Positions 28,619 through 37,087 of a stretch of DNA of 40,939 nt are shown piece after piece. The position numbers and the translations under genes were made by a program. The DNA is from Lujinxingia vulgaris (GTDB taxonomy: Bacteria > Myxococcota_A > Bradymonadia > Bradymonadales > Bradymonadaceae), in assembly GCF_007997015.1 (NCBI RefSeq), contig NZ_VOSM01000019.1, positions 1 to 40,939 on the forward strand, read 5' to 3'. Below the pieces are notes generated by a model, which was not told the origin of the DNA, made no database searches, and saw only the letters and a list, made by a program, of their open reading frames with translations. Numbering within the stretch: position 1 is the first letter of the stretch; each line of letters opens with the position of its first letter.

Positions 28619-28800
28619 TTCACAGAATACCCCCTTATGGGTAATTCGAGCCCTTCGTCGACGTGACGAAAGGGCGCTTACGCCCTTAAGGACCCCTTCG
28701 TCGACGCGACGAATACCCCCTTATGGGTAATTTGAGCGCGACGTCGACGTGACGAAGGGTGGGTTAAGGGCTTCGGGGGGTGTTCGTCGCGTCGAAGAGG
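28577..28800. repeat. Intergenic palindrome array with GACGTGACGAA motif
   Basis: The motif GTCGACGTGACGAA or a close variant recurs near 28574, 28658, 28693 and 28743, and a related GTTCGTCGCGTCGAAG is near 28780. A 22-bp direct repeat beginning GAATACCCCCTTATGGGTAA occurs at 28625 and 28711. Further hairpins include AAGGGCG-CTTA-CGCCCTT (28670-28687). No gene is supported in the 389-bp gap 28536-28924; this array and the terminator to its right fill it. Confidence 0.8.
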
Positions 28801-28856
28801 GTCGGGCGAACCCACGCCTCCCTGCTCCGCGATCGAAACAACCTGATGTCATCATC

Positions 28857-28893
28857 AAAAAACCCCGCGCAGCCTCTCGCCGCGCGGGGTTTT
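28857..28893 (-). terminator. Intrinsic terminator of the leftward coiled-coil gene
   Basis: Read on the minus strand, AAAACCCCGCGC (11-nt loop) GCGCGGGGTTTT ends in TTTTTT. The 12-bp stem and U tract lie about 30 bp after the stop of the gene at 28925-29719. Confidence 0.88.
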
Positions 28894-28924
28894 CAACGTT
28901 TCGCGATTCCATCACCGAGCCCGA

Positions 28925-29719
28925 TCAGCTCGCCGGCACCTCATCGCGCTCCGCGACGTGGGCGTCTTCCACGTCGCCGGGCCCGGGAGGGGTGGGCTCG
29001 GCCGGGTCGATGGTGATGGTGACGCCGGCCGAGGCGCGCTGGGGGCGGTAGATGGTGTAGAGGGGCGCGAGCAGCTGGTTGAGATCGTCTTCCAGGCCGA
29101 CCAGTCGCAGGGAGGCCTCCAGGAGATGGCGCGCCGAGCCGTAGGCTCGGCGGACCTCGGCGCGGGCGGCCTGCAGCTCGCTCATGGTGGTGGTGGCCTC
29201 GGCCTTCTCGGCGTCGGCGATCTGGCGGCAGGTCAAGAGCACGCTCAGCGTCTGGCGCGCCGCGTCGACGCGCGGGTCGTGCACGAACTCGCGGGTGCAG
29301 AACTCCACCACCCGGCGCAGACGCGCGGCGGCCGCGTCGAGCCCCAGTCCCACAAAACGTCCCGGGGTCACCCCGCCAAACGCGCTCTCCATGGCCTCGG
29401 TGAACTCCTCGAGCCGTGGCGAGGCGCTGCTCTTGAGGCTGTAGTAGCGGGCCTGGCACATGTCATAGAGGCTCATGTAGCTGGCCTCGGCGGCCGCCTC
29501 GGCGCGGTCGAGCTCGGCGGCGGCGCGCTGGGCCTGGCCGCCCTCCTCCAGGGCCTCCTCCACATGCTCGGTGAAGCTCAAGTGGGCCTCTTCCAGCAGA
29601 TCCAGGCAGAGCTCTTTGCTGGTCTGGGCCACCGGGTGGTTGAAGTTAAGCGGGGCGATGGCGTCGCGCGCGCGCAGCAATCTGGCGAGCATGACCTGAT
29701 CGAATTTGGTCTCCTGCAT
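28925..29719 (-). CDS. Uncharacterised helical/coiled-coil protein
   Basis: 264 aa; ATG preceded by GGAG at 6 nt. It is almost entirely helical: long Ala/Glu/Arg heptad-rich stretches (EEAHLSFTEHVEEALEEGG, AAAELDRAEAAAEASYMSLYDM, AEATTTMSELQAARAEVRRAY) with no signal peptide or membrane segment. The C-terminal 35 residues are Pro/Glu-rich (TITIDPAEPTPPGPGD). I recognise no family. It is flanked by its own terminator and so probably monocistronic. Confidence 0.8.
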   Translation of the reverse strand: MQETKFDQVMLARLLRARDAIAPLNFNHPVAQTSKELCLDLLEEAHLSFTEHVEEALEEGGQAQRAAAELDRAEAAAEASYMSLYDMCQARYYSLKSSASPRLEEFTEAMESAFGGVTPGRFVGLGLDAAAARLRRVVEFCTREFVHDPRVDAARQTLSVLLTCRQIADAEKAEATTTMSELQAARAEVRRAYGSARHLLEASLRLVGLEDDLNQLLAPLYTIYRPQRASAGVTITIDPAEPTPPGPGDVEDAHVAERDEVPAS

Positions 29720-30020
29720 GGTGCAGCTCCGTGTTCGGGTCGGGGCGTCGCCGCATAAGCAGCTTAAGCAGCTTAAGCAGCAAAAGCTGCATGCGCTGCA
29801 TACAACGACGCGCCGAAAATCGACGTGGAGTCCCCCCTACGGCCTTGGATGGCGGGGACGAACGGGGTGGTGCTTTTTACGAATGCGGGGACTTTAAAGC
29901 GTTGGCGCTTTCGGTTCAAGCCGTGCGGGTGCTATCGCTGAGAGTGCACCTCCGCGCGGAATAGAATCGGCCGCCGCCGGGTAATTGTGCGGACTCCTGT
30001 CAACCAGCCGGACACCACCG
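29720..30020. other. 301-bp divergent gap with AAGCAGCTT repeats
   Basis: Three iterations of AAGCAGCTT or AAGCAGC (29757-29781), followed by GCTGCATGCGCTGCAT, form complementary GCAGC/GCTGC hairpins just before the leftward gene's start. A palindrome AAAGCG-TTGG-CGCTTT lies at 29896-29911. Promoters for lspA and the coiled-coil gene should be here; none is clear. Confidence 0.45.
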
Positions 30021-30593
30021 ATGAAAAAACTCCGCCTCAGCAACGCCGCGCTCCTCGCGCTGATCATCATCACGAGCGTGGGCTGCGATCAGGCCACCAA
30101 GATCGTCGCCCGCGAACAGCTGGAAGGCGCCGGACGCCTCTCCTATCTCGGCGATACCTTTCGCCTGGTGCTCATCGAGAACCACGGCGCCTTTTTAGGC
30201 ATGGGCTCCGAGATGCCCGCCGCCCTGCGCACCGCGATCTTTGTGGGCGTGGTCAGCATCGCGCTCATCGCCTTTCTGGTGTGGATCATGCGCACCCCCT
30301 CCCTCTCGAAATTCTCGGTGGTGGCCGCCGGCCTGGTCATCGGCGGGGGTATCGGCAACGTGATCGACCGCGTGCTCTTCGACGGCGGCGTCACCGATTT
30401 TCTCAACCTGGGCATCGGCACGCTGCGCACCGGGATTTTCAACGTGGCCGACGTCTGGATCATGGTCGGCGCGGCGATGATGCTCATCTCCCGGGACACC
30501 TGGGCGCCCGATGACGCCAGATCCCCCGATGAAGACGGCTCGCCAGCGGCGGAGGACAGTGGCGAGGACCCGCGCACCGAGCTGCAAACCTAG
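30021..30593 (+). CDS. lspA: Lipoprotein signal peptidase (signal peptidase II)
   Basis: 190 aa from the ATG at 30021 (MKKLRLSNAALLALIIITS). LspA hallmarks are GCDQATKIVAREQL (about 21-34), ENHGAFLGMG (53-62), GGGIGNVIDRV (108-118, catalytic Asp116) and GIFNVADVWIMVG (138-150, catalytic Asp144). Four membrane segments are visible. It cleaves prolipoprotein signal peptides at the lipid-modified Cys, which would include the lipoproteins in this window. The C-terminal 30 residues are an acidic tail (DARSPDEDGSPAAEDSGED), longer than usual. A strong terminator follows. Confidence 0.96.
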   Translation: MKKLRLSNAALLALIIITSVGCDQATKIVAREQLEGAGRLSYLGDTFRLVLIENHGAFLGMGSEMPAALRTAIFVGVVSIALIAFLVWIMRTPSLSKFSVVAAGLVIGGGIGNVIDRVLFDGGVTDFLNLGIGTLRTGIFNVADVWIMVGAAMMLISRDTWAPDDARSPDEDGSPAAEDSGEDPRTELQT

Positions 30594-30630
30594 CCGGTGC
30601 CTGATGCTCATCGCTTTCTTCTAAATGAAA

Positions 30631-30662
30631 AAACGCCCCGGAATCCCGGGGCGTTTTTTTTT
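30631..30662 (+). terminator. Intrinsic terminator of lspA
   Basis: AAACGCCCCGG-AATC-CCGGGGCGTTT is followed by a run of T's to 30662: an 11-bp stem, 4-nt loop and long U tract, 38 bp past the stop. Confidence 0.95.
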
Positions 30663-30828
30663 CAACGGTTGATGCCAGCAGTGTGCGTAGGAGTGGCCCG
30701 GGGAGAACACTTCCTCCCGGCGTTCGTTTGCCAGAATGAGAGTACCCGGCGCGCATCTTTCGCACCTGAAACCCCGCTGGCATACTGACCCGGTCCCGCA
30801 TCTGCCCCATTACGTGAGCTCCGACGCC

Positions 30829-32247
30829 ATGACGCAGCCCCCCGCCGCGACCTCCGACGCCAGCCCCACCCCTGATGCTACCGAAGACGCCCCAAAACCC
30901 TTCGACGCCATCCCGCAGCCGCCGGGCTCGTTGATTCTGGGCAATGTGCCGGCCTTCAAAGCCGATATGCTCGCCACGCTCTTTGAGAGCCGGGCGCAGT
31001 ATGGCGACCGGGTGCGATTTCGGCTGCTGAACAAGCAGGCGCTTTTTATCGCGCACCCCGATGACCTCAATTACGTGCTCATCCGCAACAACCGCAATTT
31101 CATAAAAACCACCCGCGGCTACCGCGCGATGCGCCAGCTCCTGGGCAATGGCCTTGTGACCAGCGAGGGGGATTTCTGGCTTCGGCAGCGGCGCATCGCC
31201 CAGCCCTCCTTTCATAAAAAGCGCATCCACGGCTTTGCCGAGACGATGGTCGACGTGGCCGAAAAGAGCGCGCGGGAGTGGGAAGCGCGGCTGAGCGCGG
31301 AGGAGGGCGCGGTGCTGCGCTTAAGCGAGGAGATGACCCGCATCACACTCGATATCGTCGGGTTTACGCTGCTGAGCACCGAGCTCTCCAGCCATAGCGC
31401 GCAGGTCAACGCCCGGCTGCAGTTTGTGCTCGAAGAGGTCACGCGGCGGATTCGCGTGCCCTGGTCGATTCCGCTGAGCGTGCCCACCCCGGGCAATATG
31501 CGGGTTAACCGCGCGATTGCCGGGCTCGATGAGGTGGTCGAGGGCATCATCGCCGAGCGGCGAGGGGGAGAGAGTCGGGAAGATCTGCTGACGATGCTGA
31601 TGGAGGCCCGCGATGAAGAGACTGGCGAGGGCATGTCCGACGCCCAGCTTCGCGATGAGGTGATGACGATCTTTTTAGCGGGCTTTGAGACCACGGCCAC
31701 CGCGCTGATGTGGACCTTTTATATGCTCTCGCAGCATCCCGAGGCCGAAAAAGCCCTGCACGCCGAGCTCGATGAGGTCTTAGAAGGCGGCCGCCGCCCC
31801 ACCCTGGCCGACCTGCCGCGCCTGGAGTGGACGCGCATGGTCATCGAGGAGTCAATGCGCCTCTACCCGCCGGTGCCCATGCTCGCGCGCACCTCGGTCG
31901 AAGACGACGTGATCGGCGGTTATGAGGTGCCCGCCGACACCTTTGTGATCGTCAGCCCCTACGTCACCCACCGCCACCCCGACTTCTGGGAGTCGCCCGA
32001 GACCTTTGATCCGGAGCGTTTTCGCGACCCCAAAGCCGAGCGCCCCCGCTTTGCGTATTACCCCTTTCTGGGCGGTCCGCGTCAGTGCATCGGCAAAAGT
32101 TTTGCGATGATGGAGGCCCAGCTCGTGCTCGCCACGCTCGCCAGGCGCTTTAAGCTGCGCTACGCCGGCGACGCCCCGGCCGAGCCCAACGTAACGATCA
32201 CGCTGGGTGTGAAGGAGGAGATTCCGATGCGGTTGCAGGCGCGTTAA
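30829..32247 (+). CDS. Cytochrome P450
   Basis: 472 aa from the ATG at 30829 (MTQPPAATSDASP); upstream in-frame codons look non-coding. Canonical features are the I-helix oxygen-binding AGFETTA (284-290), K-helix EESMR (340-344), the PERF-type motif DPERF (394-398) and the heme loop FLGGPRQCIGKSFA with Cys420 as thiolate ligand. No membrane anchor is seen, so the enzyme is soluble. It resembles CYP102/CYP4-type fatty-acid hydroxylases in its I-helix and heme loop, but the substrate is not readable. No ferredoxin or reductase gene is adjacent. It is convergent with a TetR regulator. Confidence 0.95.
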   Translation: MTQPPAATSDASPTPDATEDAPKPFDAIPQPPGSLILGNVPAFKADMLATLFESRAQYGDRVRFRLLNKQALFIAHPDDLNYVLIRNNRNFIKTTRGYRAMRQLLGNGLVTSEGDFWLRQRRIAQPSFHKKRIHGFAETMVDVAEKSAREWEARLSAEEGAVLRLSEEMTRITLDIVGFTLLSTELSSHSAQVNARLQFVLEEVTRRIRVPWSIPLSVPTPGNMRVNRAIAGLDEVVEGIIAERRGGESREDLLTMLMEARDEETGEGMSDAQLRDEVMTIFLAGFETTATALMWTFYMLSQHPEAEKALHAELDEVLEGGRRPTLADLPRLEWTRMVIEESMRLYPPVPMLARTSVEDDVIGGYEVPADTFVIVSPYVTHRHPDFWESPETFDPERFRDPKAERPRFAYYPFLGGPRQCIGKSFAMMEAQLVLATLARRFKLRYAGDAPAEPNVTITLGVKEEIPMRLQAR

Positions 32248-32290
32248 CCGACTGCGCTGAAACGACCCGGGGTCGAACATCGACCTCTAT

Positions 32291-32980
32291 TTATGCGGGT
32301 GAATCCGTGGTCTCTTTGGCGTCGGAACGCTCGACCAACGCGCGAAGCTGCGGCCGGGTCTGGCTGAGCTCATCGAGGCGTCGCTCCCCATCCTCGCTCA
32401 AAAAGGGGCGCATAAGCCCCACAGCGTGGCGGGGGCTGACGCGCACGCGGCCGTGGGATTGGCGCGCCAGCGCCAGGATCATGTAGGTGCCGTAGAAGAG
32501 CCAGGCGGTATCAAAGGCGTTGATGCGCGGGTCGACGATGCCGGCGTCCTGCCAGCGGGTGATGTTCTCGGTGAGCAGCCCGACGACCTTTTCCTGATAA
32601 GGCAGGTAGACCGCGCGCACATCCGGCTCGTCGAGCTCGGCGAGTACCAGAAAGATCATGCGCGCGAGGTCTTCGGAGCTTTGCAGCAGACGCGCGTAAA
32701 ACTCCATGCAGCTGACGATGGCCTCGACGGGGTGCTCGTAATGTTCGGCCAGCGCGTGCTCCAGCCCCCTGGCGAGTTTGCCGGAGGTGTGGTCGATGGC
32801 GTCGATGAAGAGATCGCGTTTGCTGCTGTAGTAGCGGTAGAGCAGCGCCTCGGTCACGCCGGCCTCCTCGGCGATGCCCTTGGTGGTGGCGCCGTGGTAG
32901 GTCGAGCGGGCAAAGACGCGGATGGCGCTCATCAAGATCTGTTGCTTGCGCTCGGCAGCGGGAAGTCGACGGGTGGGCAC
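32291..32980 (-). CDS. TetR/AcrR family transcriptional regulator
   Basis: About 229 aa if started at GTG 32980 (PTRRLPAAERKQQIL); a TTG at 33023 (LKNRLSPPLSER) is the alternative. Both lack a clear Shine-Dalgarno, so the start is uncertain. The HTH is typical of TetR: ILMSAIRVFARSTYHGATTKGIAEEAGVTEALLYRYYSSKRDLFIDAI. The C-terminal ligand domain includes FLVLAELDEPDVRAVYLPYQEKVVG and LFYGTYMILALARQ, FadR/QacR-like in style. Its convergent neighbour is the P450, a plausible but unproven target. Confidence 0.9.
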   Translation of the reverse strand: MPTRRLPAAERKQQILMSAIRVFARSTYHGATTKGIAEEAGVTEALLYRYYSSKRDLFIDAIDHTSGKLARGLEHALAEHYEHPVEAIVSCMEFYARLLQSSEDLARMIFLVLAELDEPDVRAVYLPYQEKVVGLLTENITRWQDAGIVDPRINAFDTAWLFYGTYMILALARQSHGRVRVSPRHAVGLMRPFLSEDGERRLDELSQTRPQLRALVERSDAKETTDSPA

Positions 32981-33336
32981 GGTGGGGCGCTCGCTGAGGG
33001 GAGGTGAGAGGCGATTCTTCAAGGGTTCACACAGGGTTAACCCACCGGTCAAGTGACAGCTTCGGAACAGATCTGGGTGGGTCGGGGCGTATCCTAACCG
33101 CAAGGTAAGGATTCGCAAGTCAGGGGTGGTTTGACCCGCCCTCGGTCGGATGGTGTTCCCGGGGTAGCGAGATGAGCTCCGAGCCCCGGTCGACCCTGAG
33201 GGGCGTAGCATGGCGGGCATAGAAGGGCCGCCGGCGACGTTTTGAGCCCGGGGTTGCCGCGCGCCGGACAGCTCCTTATGATGCTCCCGAGTGTAAGACC
33301 TGCTCTTTTTGCGATAACGCACCGAAGCGACAGACG
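32981..33336. other. 356-bp divergent gap between TetR and the efflux operon
   Basis: This holds the TetR 5' region and presumably the metal-efflux promoter. The palindrome GGGTTAACCC is at 33034-33043. No credible gene and no clear sigma-70 hexamers are seen. I do not see a MerR-type operator with 19-20-bp spacing. Confidence 0.4.
33034..33043. promoter_or_regulatory. GGGTTAACCC palindrome, candidate TetR operator
   Basis: A perfect 10-bp palindrome 54 bp upstream of the TetR GTG start, with a second GGGTT half at 33023-33027. TetR proteins commonly bind such palindromes near their own gene. No experimental support. Confidence 0.35.
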
Positions 33337-33777
33337 ATGATCGAGGCCAACTCACAACCTGCGTACGCGAGGATCGCGTGGAAGTTGATGGCAGCATTCT
33401 GCCTGACGCTTCTCTGCGCGCTTGTGATGGCAGCGCCCTCGGAGGTGAGCGCGTGTGTGCCGCCTTCGATGCAGCTTTCGTCGGAGACGGGCGAGCTCGA
33501 TCGTGGCGCTTCGGAAGATCACGCCGATGACGATCAGGATGTCATCGAGCGGCCAGAGCACGTCGAGCATGAAGCCTGCTGTCCGGGAGAGCTGGAGAGC
33601 GGGCAATGCGCCGCCGACTGCGATTATTGCGGTTGCTGCGGCCATATGGTGGGCACGACCGCCTGGAGCTTTCGGCTTCAGCGCGTGCCGGCCCTCATCG
33701 AGGAGGTGATCACCCTCTCCCGCGATGGGGAGGGCCACCGCATGAGGCTCTTTAAGCCTCCCCGTGCGCTCATCTGA
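33337..33777 (+). CDS. Small secreted Cys/acid-rich protein of the metal-efflux operon
   Basis: 146 aa with a signal peptide (about 13-38, WKLMAAFCLTLLCALVMAAPSEVSA). The mature part is acidic with His (EDHADDDQDVIERPEHVEH) followed by a dense Cys segment ACCPGEL ... QCAADCDYCGCCGHM (about 79-104), eight Cys in about 25 residues. This suggests metal binding in the periplasm. It stands directly ahead of the TolC/adaptor/RND genes, a place where CzcI/CopL-type accessory proteins occur. I recognise no named family. The C-terminus is Arg-rich. Confidence 0.78.
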   Translation: MIEANSQPAYARIAWKLMAAFCLTLLCALVMAAPSEVSACVPPSMQLSSETGELDRGASEDHADDDQDVIERPEHVEHEACCPGELESGQCAADCDYCGCCGHMVGTTAWSFRLQRVPALIEEVITLSRDGEGHRMRLFKPPRALI

Positions 33778-33988
33778 GCGTAGGTTTTCGCCATTCTGGC
33801 GAACTTCGAACGTATTAAATGGATCGAAAACCAGGTGATTCGGTGCGCGCTTGAGCGTGCCTGTCAGGGTCAGTGCGCCTTTGCGCAGACCACGGGCAGG
33901 CGCCCATGCCGAGCCGCCGTCGGGCGCGACATCTTCGGATGTGGGCGCGCGGCGTCAGGCGACCGGACCACCTTCGGGAGAGAGCATC

Positions 33989-35302
33989 ATGCATCGACGA
34001 CTCGCGGTCTTTGCCGCGTGCGCCCTCGTTGCCTCGGCGGCCACCTGGCCGCAGGCAGCCCGGGCAGAATCGCCCCCCGAGCTCCGACTGAGCTCGGTCA
34101 TCGACTATGCGCGCTGCACCGCGCCGACCTTTCACGAAGCGTCCCTCGACACCGAGGCCGCCCGCGGAGAGCTGCGCGCCGGCGAACGCCTCTTGAGCGA
34201 AGGCGTGGAGCTGGGCGTGAGCGCCGGACCGCGTTTTTTGCCCGGCAGCGCAGAGAGCCCCCAGGCCGATATTGGCGTGGAGGTGGGTCTTCCCCTGGGT
34301 CGACCTGGAGACCGCGCCCGGCGCATCGAAGAAGGCGAAGCCAACCTCGCGCTCAGCGAGCGCCAGGCCGAGCTTGCTGATCTGGGTGCCATCCGGGGCG
34401 CGCTGATGCTCTACCGGGAGGCTGCCACCCGGGCGGCCCGGCTGGCGCTGGCCGAAAAACGCCTGGAGCTCAGCCGCCGCTTAAGTGAGGTGGCCGCCGC
34501 CCGCGCCGAGTCAGGAGAGTCCGGTGCGTTGGAGGCCGAGCTGGCCGCCTTAAGATATGAGCGCGAAGCTGCAGAGGTCGCTCGCCAGCGCGCTCGCCAG
34601 GGCCGACTGGAGCGCCGTCTGGCCACGGTGCTCGGACTCGAAACAATCCCGGAAGATGGCGCGAACACTGAAGCTGTGGCTCGCGCCACTCTCCCCACTG
34701 CCGCTGAACTTGAGCGTGTGCAAGAAGCGCTTCAGCGCTCGGAGACCATCTCCCCCCGCGCCGCCGAGCTTCGAGCCCGCGCTGAGGCCCTGCGCGCCCA
34801 GGCCCGCGCGCAACGCGCCGAGCGCTGGCCCTCCCTCAACCTCAACCTGGGCGCCGAGCGCGAAGGCAGCGAGGCGCTGGCCGCCCACCTGGGCCTGGGC
34901 TTTGCCTTTGGCTCCGGCGCCGAGCGCCGCGCCTTAAGCGACGCGCTCCAGGCCGCGGCCGAACGCGCCGAAACCCTGGCGCAGGCCGAACAGGCCCGCG
35001 CCGAAGCGCGCACCCGGGCCACCGCCGACCTGCTCGCCAGGCTCCGCGAACACCACCGGCACTGGGAAGACGAGCTCCTCCCCCGCCACCTCGCCATGCG
35101 CGAGCGCTACCTGGCCGCCTACGAAGCCGGTGCGCTGCCCTTAAACGAAATCCTCACCCTGGAGCGTGAGCTCAGCGAGGCCGAAGACGCCCAGGCCGCG
35201 CTCGTGGCCGACCTGCTCTCGGCCACCACCGAGGCCCTCGAACTTCTAAACTTTCATCATCCCGACGCCCCCGGCGCCGAGGAGGTTATATGCGAACGCT
35301 GA
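33989..35302 (+). CDS. TolC-family outer-membrane efflux channel
   Basis: 437 aa from the ATG at 33989 (MHRRLAVFAACALVASAATW), with GGGAGAGA upstream; the 46 in-frame codons before it look non-coding. A signal peptide (about 1-26) is followed by repeated long helical hairpins (LARREAATRAARLALAEKRLELSRRLSEV-type heptads, ELERVQEALQRSETISPRAAELRARAEALRAQARAQ) and short barrel strands (LGLGFAFGSGAE), the two-fold TolC/CzcC design. It forms the outer-membrane duct of the efflux complex. Its last 13 nt overlap the adaptor gene. Confidence 0.88.
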   Translation: MHRRLAVFAACALVASAATWPQAARAESPPELRLSSVIDYARCTAPTFHEASLDTEAARGELRAGERLLSEGVELGVSAGPRFLPGSAESPQADIGVEVGLPLGRPGDRARRIEEGEANLALSERQAELADLGAIRGALMLYREAATRAARLALAEKRLELSRRLSEVAAARAESGESGALEAELAALRYEREAAEVARQRARQGRLERRLATVLGLETIPEDGANTEAVARATLPTAAELERVQEALQRSETISPRAAELRARAEALRAQARAQRAERWPSLNLNLGAEREGSEALAAHLGLGFAFGSGAERRALSDALQAAAERAETLAQAEQARAEARTRATADLLARLREHHRHWEDELLPRHLAMRERYLAAYEAGALPLNEILTLERELSEAEDAQAALVADLLSATTEALELLNFHHPDAPGAEEVICER

Positions 35303-37077
35303 TTTTTTTGATCATGGTCACTGCGCTGCTGATTTCGGGCGGCTGTGAGTCTTCGGAAACTTCTGAAACTTCCAAAAACTCCGAAACGTCCGAGTCCACG
35401 GAACACGCCCACGAATCGCACGATCATGGCGAAGCCGCGGCCAACCCTCGGACAGCCGATCCCCACGACTGGTGCGGCGGACACGACATCCCCGAGTCCA
35501 TGTGCACCAAATGCAACCCCGAGCTCATCGAAAAATTCAAAGCCGAGGGCGACTGGTGCGCCGAACACGGGTTTCCTGAGTCGGCATGTCCCCAATGCAA
35601 CCCCATCGCCCCGCCCGGTAGCAACGCGTCCGCTGGCGAGACCCGCGTCGGCGACCCCCACGACTGGTGCGGCGGACACGACATCCCCGAGTCCATGTGC
35701 ACCAAATGCAATCCCGAACTCATCGAAAAGTTCAAAGCCGAGGGCGACTGGTGTGAGGCGCACGGGTTTCCCGAGTCGGCATGTCCCCAATGCAACCCCA
35801 TCGCTCCGCCTTCCACCACGAGCGCCGGCCACGACCACGGCCACGGCGGCGGCGCGCAAAGCGGCGCCCACCTCGCCACGGCCCAACCCGGGGACTGGTG
35901 CGCCGGGCATAACATCCCCGAGTCCAAATGCACCAAATGCAACCCCGAGCTGGCCGAGGGTTTTCAGGCCGAGGGGGACTGGTGCGCGGAGCACGGCTTC
36001 CCTGAGTCGGCCTGCCCCTACTGCAACCCGGTCGCCCCTCCCACCGCCGGCGTGGTCCTGCACACCGCCGACCACGAAGACCTGGCCGGGCTCATCACCG
36101 CCCCGGCGCTCGCCAGCCAACGCAGCGAAGGCCTGAGCGCCCCGGCGACCTTTACCTTTAACGCCGACCGCGTCGCCGAGGTGCGCACGCTTCAGCCGGG
36201 CATCGTGCGCGAGATTCTCGTGCAGCCTGGCGAGCGTGTGGATGCCGGCCAGGCCCTCATCAAGGTGGAGAGCGCCCAGGCCAGCGACCAGCAGGCCGAG
36301 CTCGTGGCCGCACGCCAGGCGCTGCGCACCGCCGAGTCGCATCTGGAGCGCCAGCAGTCTCTGCGCGAGCAGGGCATCAACGGCCAGCGCGACGTGGAGC
36401 TCGCCAGGAGCGAGGCCGAGCGCGCCCGGGCGCGTGTGCGCACCGCCGAGGCCGCGCTGCGCTTAAGCGGTTCGGTCGATGCCCGCGGCCAGATCACCCT
36501 TCGCTCGCCAATCGACGGGGAGGTGGTCGAGCGAGACGTCATCGCCGGGAGCTATGCGTCGGCGGAGATGGCGCTGATGACCATCGCCGACCGGAGCGCG
36601 ATGTGGGCCGAGGTCTTTGTGCCCGCCGCGCAGAGCCGCGCGCTGGCGCTGGGCCAGCGCGTGCGCTTGAGCCCCGAGCAGGCGCCCGAGATGGAGGTCA
36701 CCGGCCAGGTGGCCCAGATCGACAGCCGCGTCGACCCGGCCACCGGCACCCTGCGCGTGCGCCTGGAGCTCGACCCCACCGATCTTCCCCTGCGCGACGG
36801 CCAGCTGGCCCGCGCCACCATCGAGACCGGTCAACCCACACGCGCGCTGCGCATCCCCCGCGAGGCCGTACAACGCTTCAACGACCAGCGCATCGTCTTT
36901 GTGCGCGAGCGCCAGGGTGTTTACCAGACCCGCAAGGTCGACATCGTGGCGTCCGAGCGCGACACCCTCTGGGTCGCCGGCGAACTCAACCCCGAGGAGC
37001 CGGTGATCACGACCGGCGCCTTCGTACTACTGACGGAGCTTCGCGCCGACGATATCGGCGTGGGCTGCACCCACTAA
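35290..37077 (+). CDS. RND periplasmic adaptor lipoprotein with six Cys/His metal-binding motifs
   Basis: 595 aa, starting with GGAGG inside the TolC-like gene. The signal peptide ends ISGGC (Cys19), a slightly off-consensus lipobox. A Ser/Glu/Thr spacer and a His-rich run (EHAHESHDHGE) follow. Between about 59 and 250, six copies of WC-x2-H-x2-PES-x-C-x2-CNP (about 61, 89, 126, 154, 203, 231) occur as three pairs separated by Pro/His linkers (GHDHGHGGG). From about 255 the HlyD/CusB-type adaptor is complete: barrel-sandwich strands (VREILVQPGERVDAGQALIKVES), alpha-hairpin (HLERQQSLREQGINGQRDVELARSEAERARARVRTAEAALR), lipoyl return half (ITLRSPIDGEVVERDVIAGSY) and beta barrel. It links the pump to the channel. 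Confidence 0.93.
   Translation: MRTLIFLIMVTALLISGGCESSETSETSKNSETSESTEHAHESHDHGEAAANPRTADPHDWCGGHDIPESMCTKCNPELIEKFKAEGDWCAEHGFPESACPQCNPIAPPGSNASAGETRVGDPHDWCGGHDIPESMCTKCNPELIEKFKAEGDWCEAHGFPESACPQCNPIAPPSTTSAGHDHGHGGGAQSGAHLATAQPGDWCAGHNIPESKCTKCNPELAEGFQAEGDWCAEHGFPESACPYCNPVAPPTAGVVLHTADHEDLAGLITAPALASQRSEGLSAPATFTFNADRVAEVRTLQPGIVREILVQPGERVDAGQALIKVESAQASDQQAELVAARQALRTAESHLERQQSLREQGINGQRDVELARSEAERARARVRTAEAALRLSGSVDARGQITLRSPIDGEVVERDVIAGSYASAEMALMTIADRSAMWAEVFVPAAQSRALALGQRVRLSPEQAPEMEVTGQVAQIDSRVDPATGTLRVRLELDPTDLPLRDGQLARATIETGQPTRALRIPREAVQRFNDQRIVFVRERQGVYQTRKVDIVASERDTLWVAGELNPEEPVITTGAFVLLTELRADDIGVGCTH
35456..35815 (+). repeat. 195-bp internal tandem duplication
   Basis: The stretch from 35461 recurs at 35656 with few changes (65-codon period): two consecutive CNP-motif pairs are nearly identical in DNA. 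The third pair (35890-36040) is more diverged and separated by a His-Gly linker. This shows a recent in-frame duplication in the adaptor's metal-binding region. Confidence 0.85.
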
Positions 37078-37087
37078 GGAGCGGCCT

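Noticed and set aside
30021-30089. Lipobox (SVGC) making LspA itself a lipoprotein
   Set aside because: The Cys lies in the conserved N-terminal LspA motif GCDQATK at the end of its first membrane helix; resemblance is coincidental.
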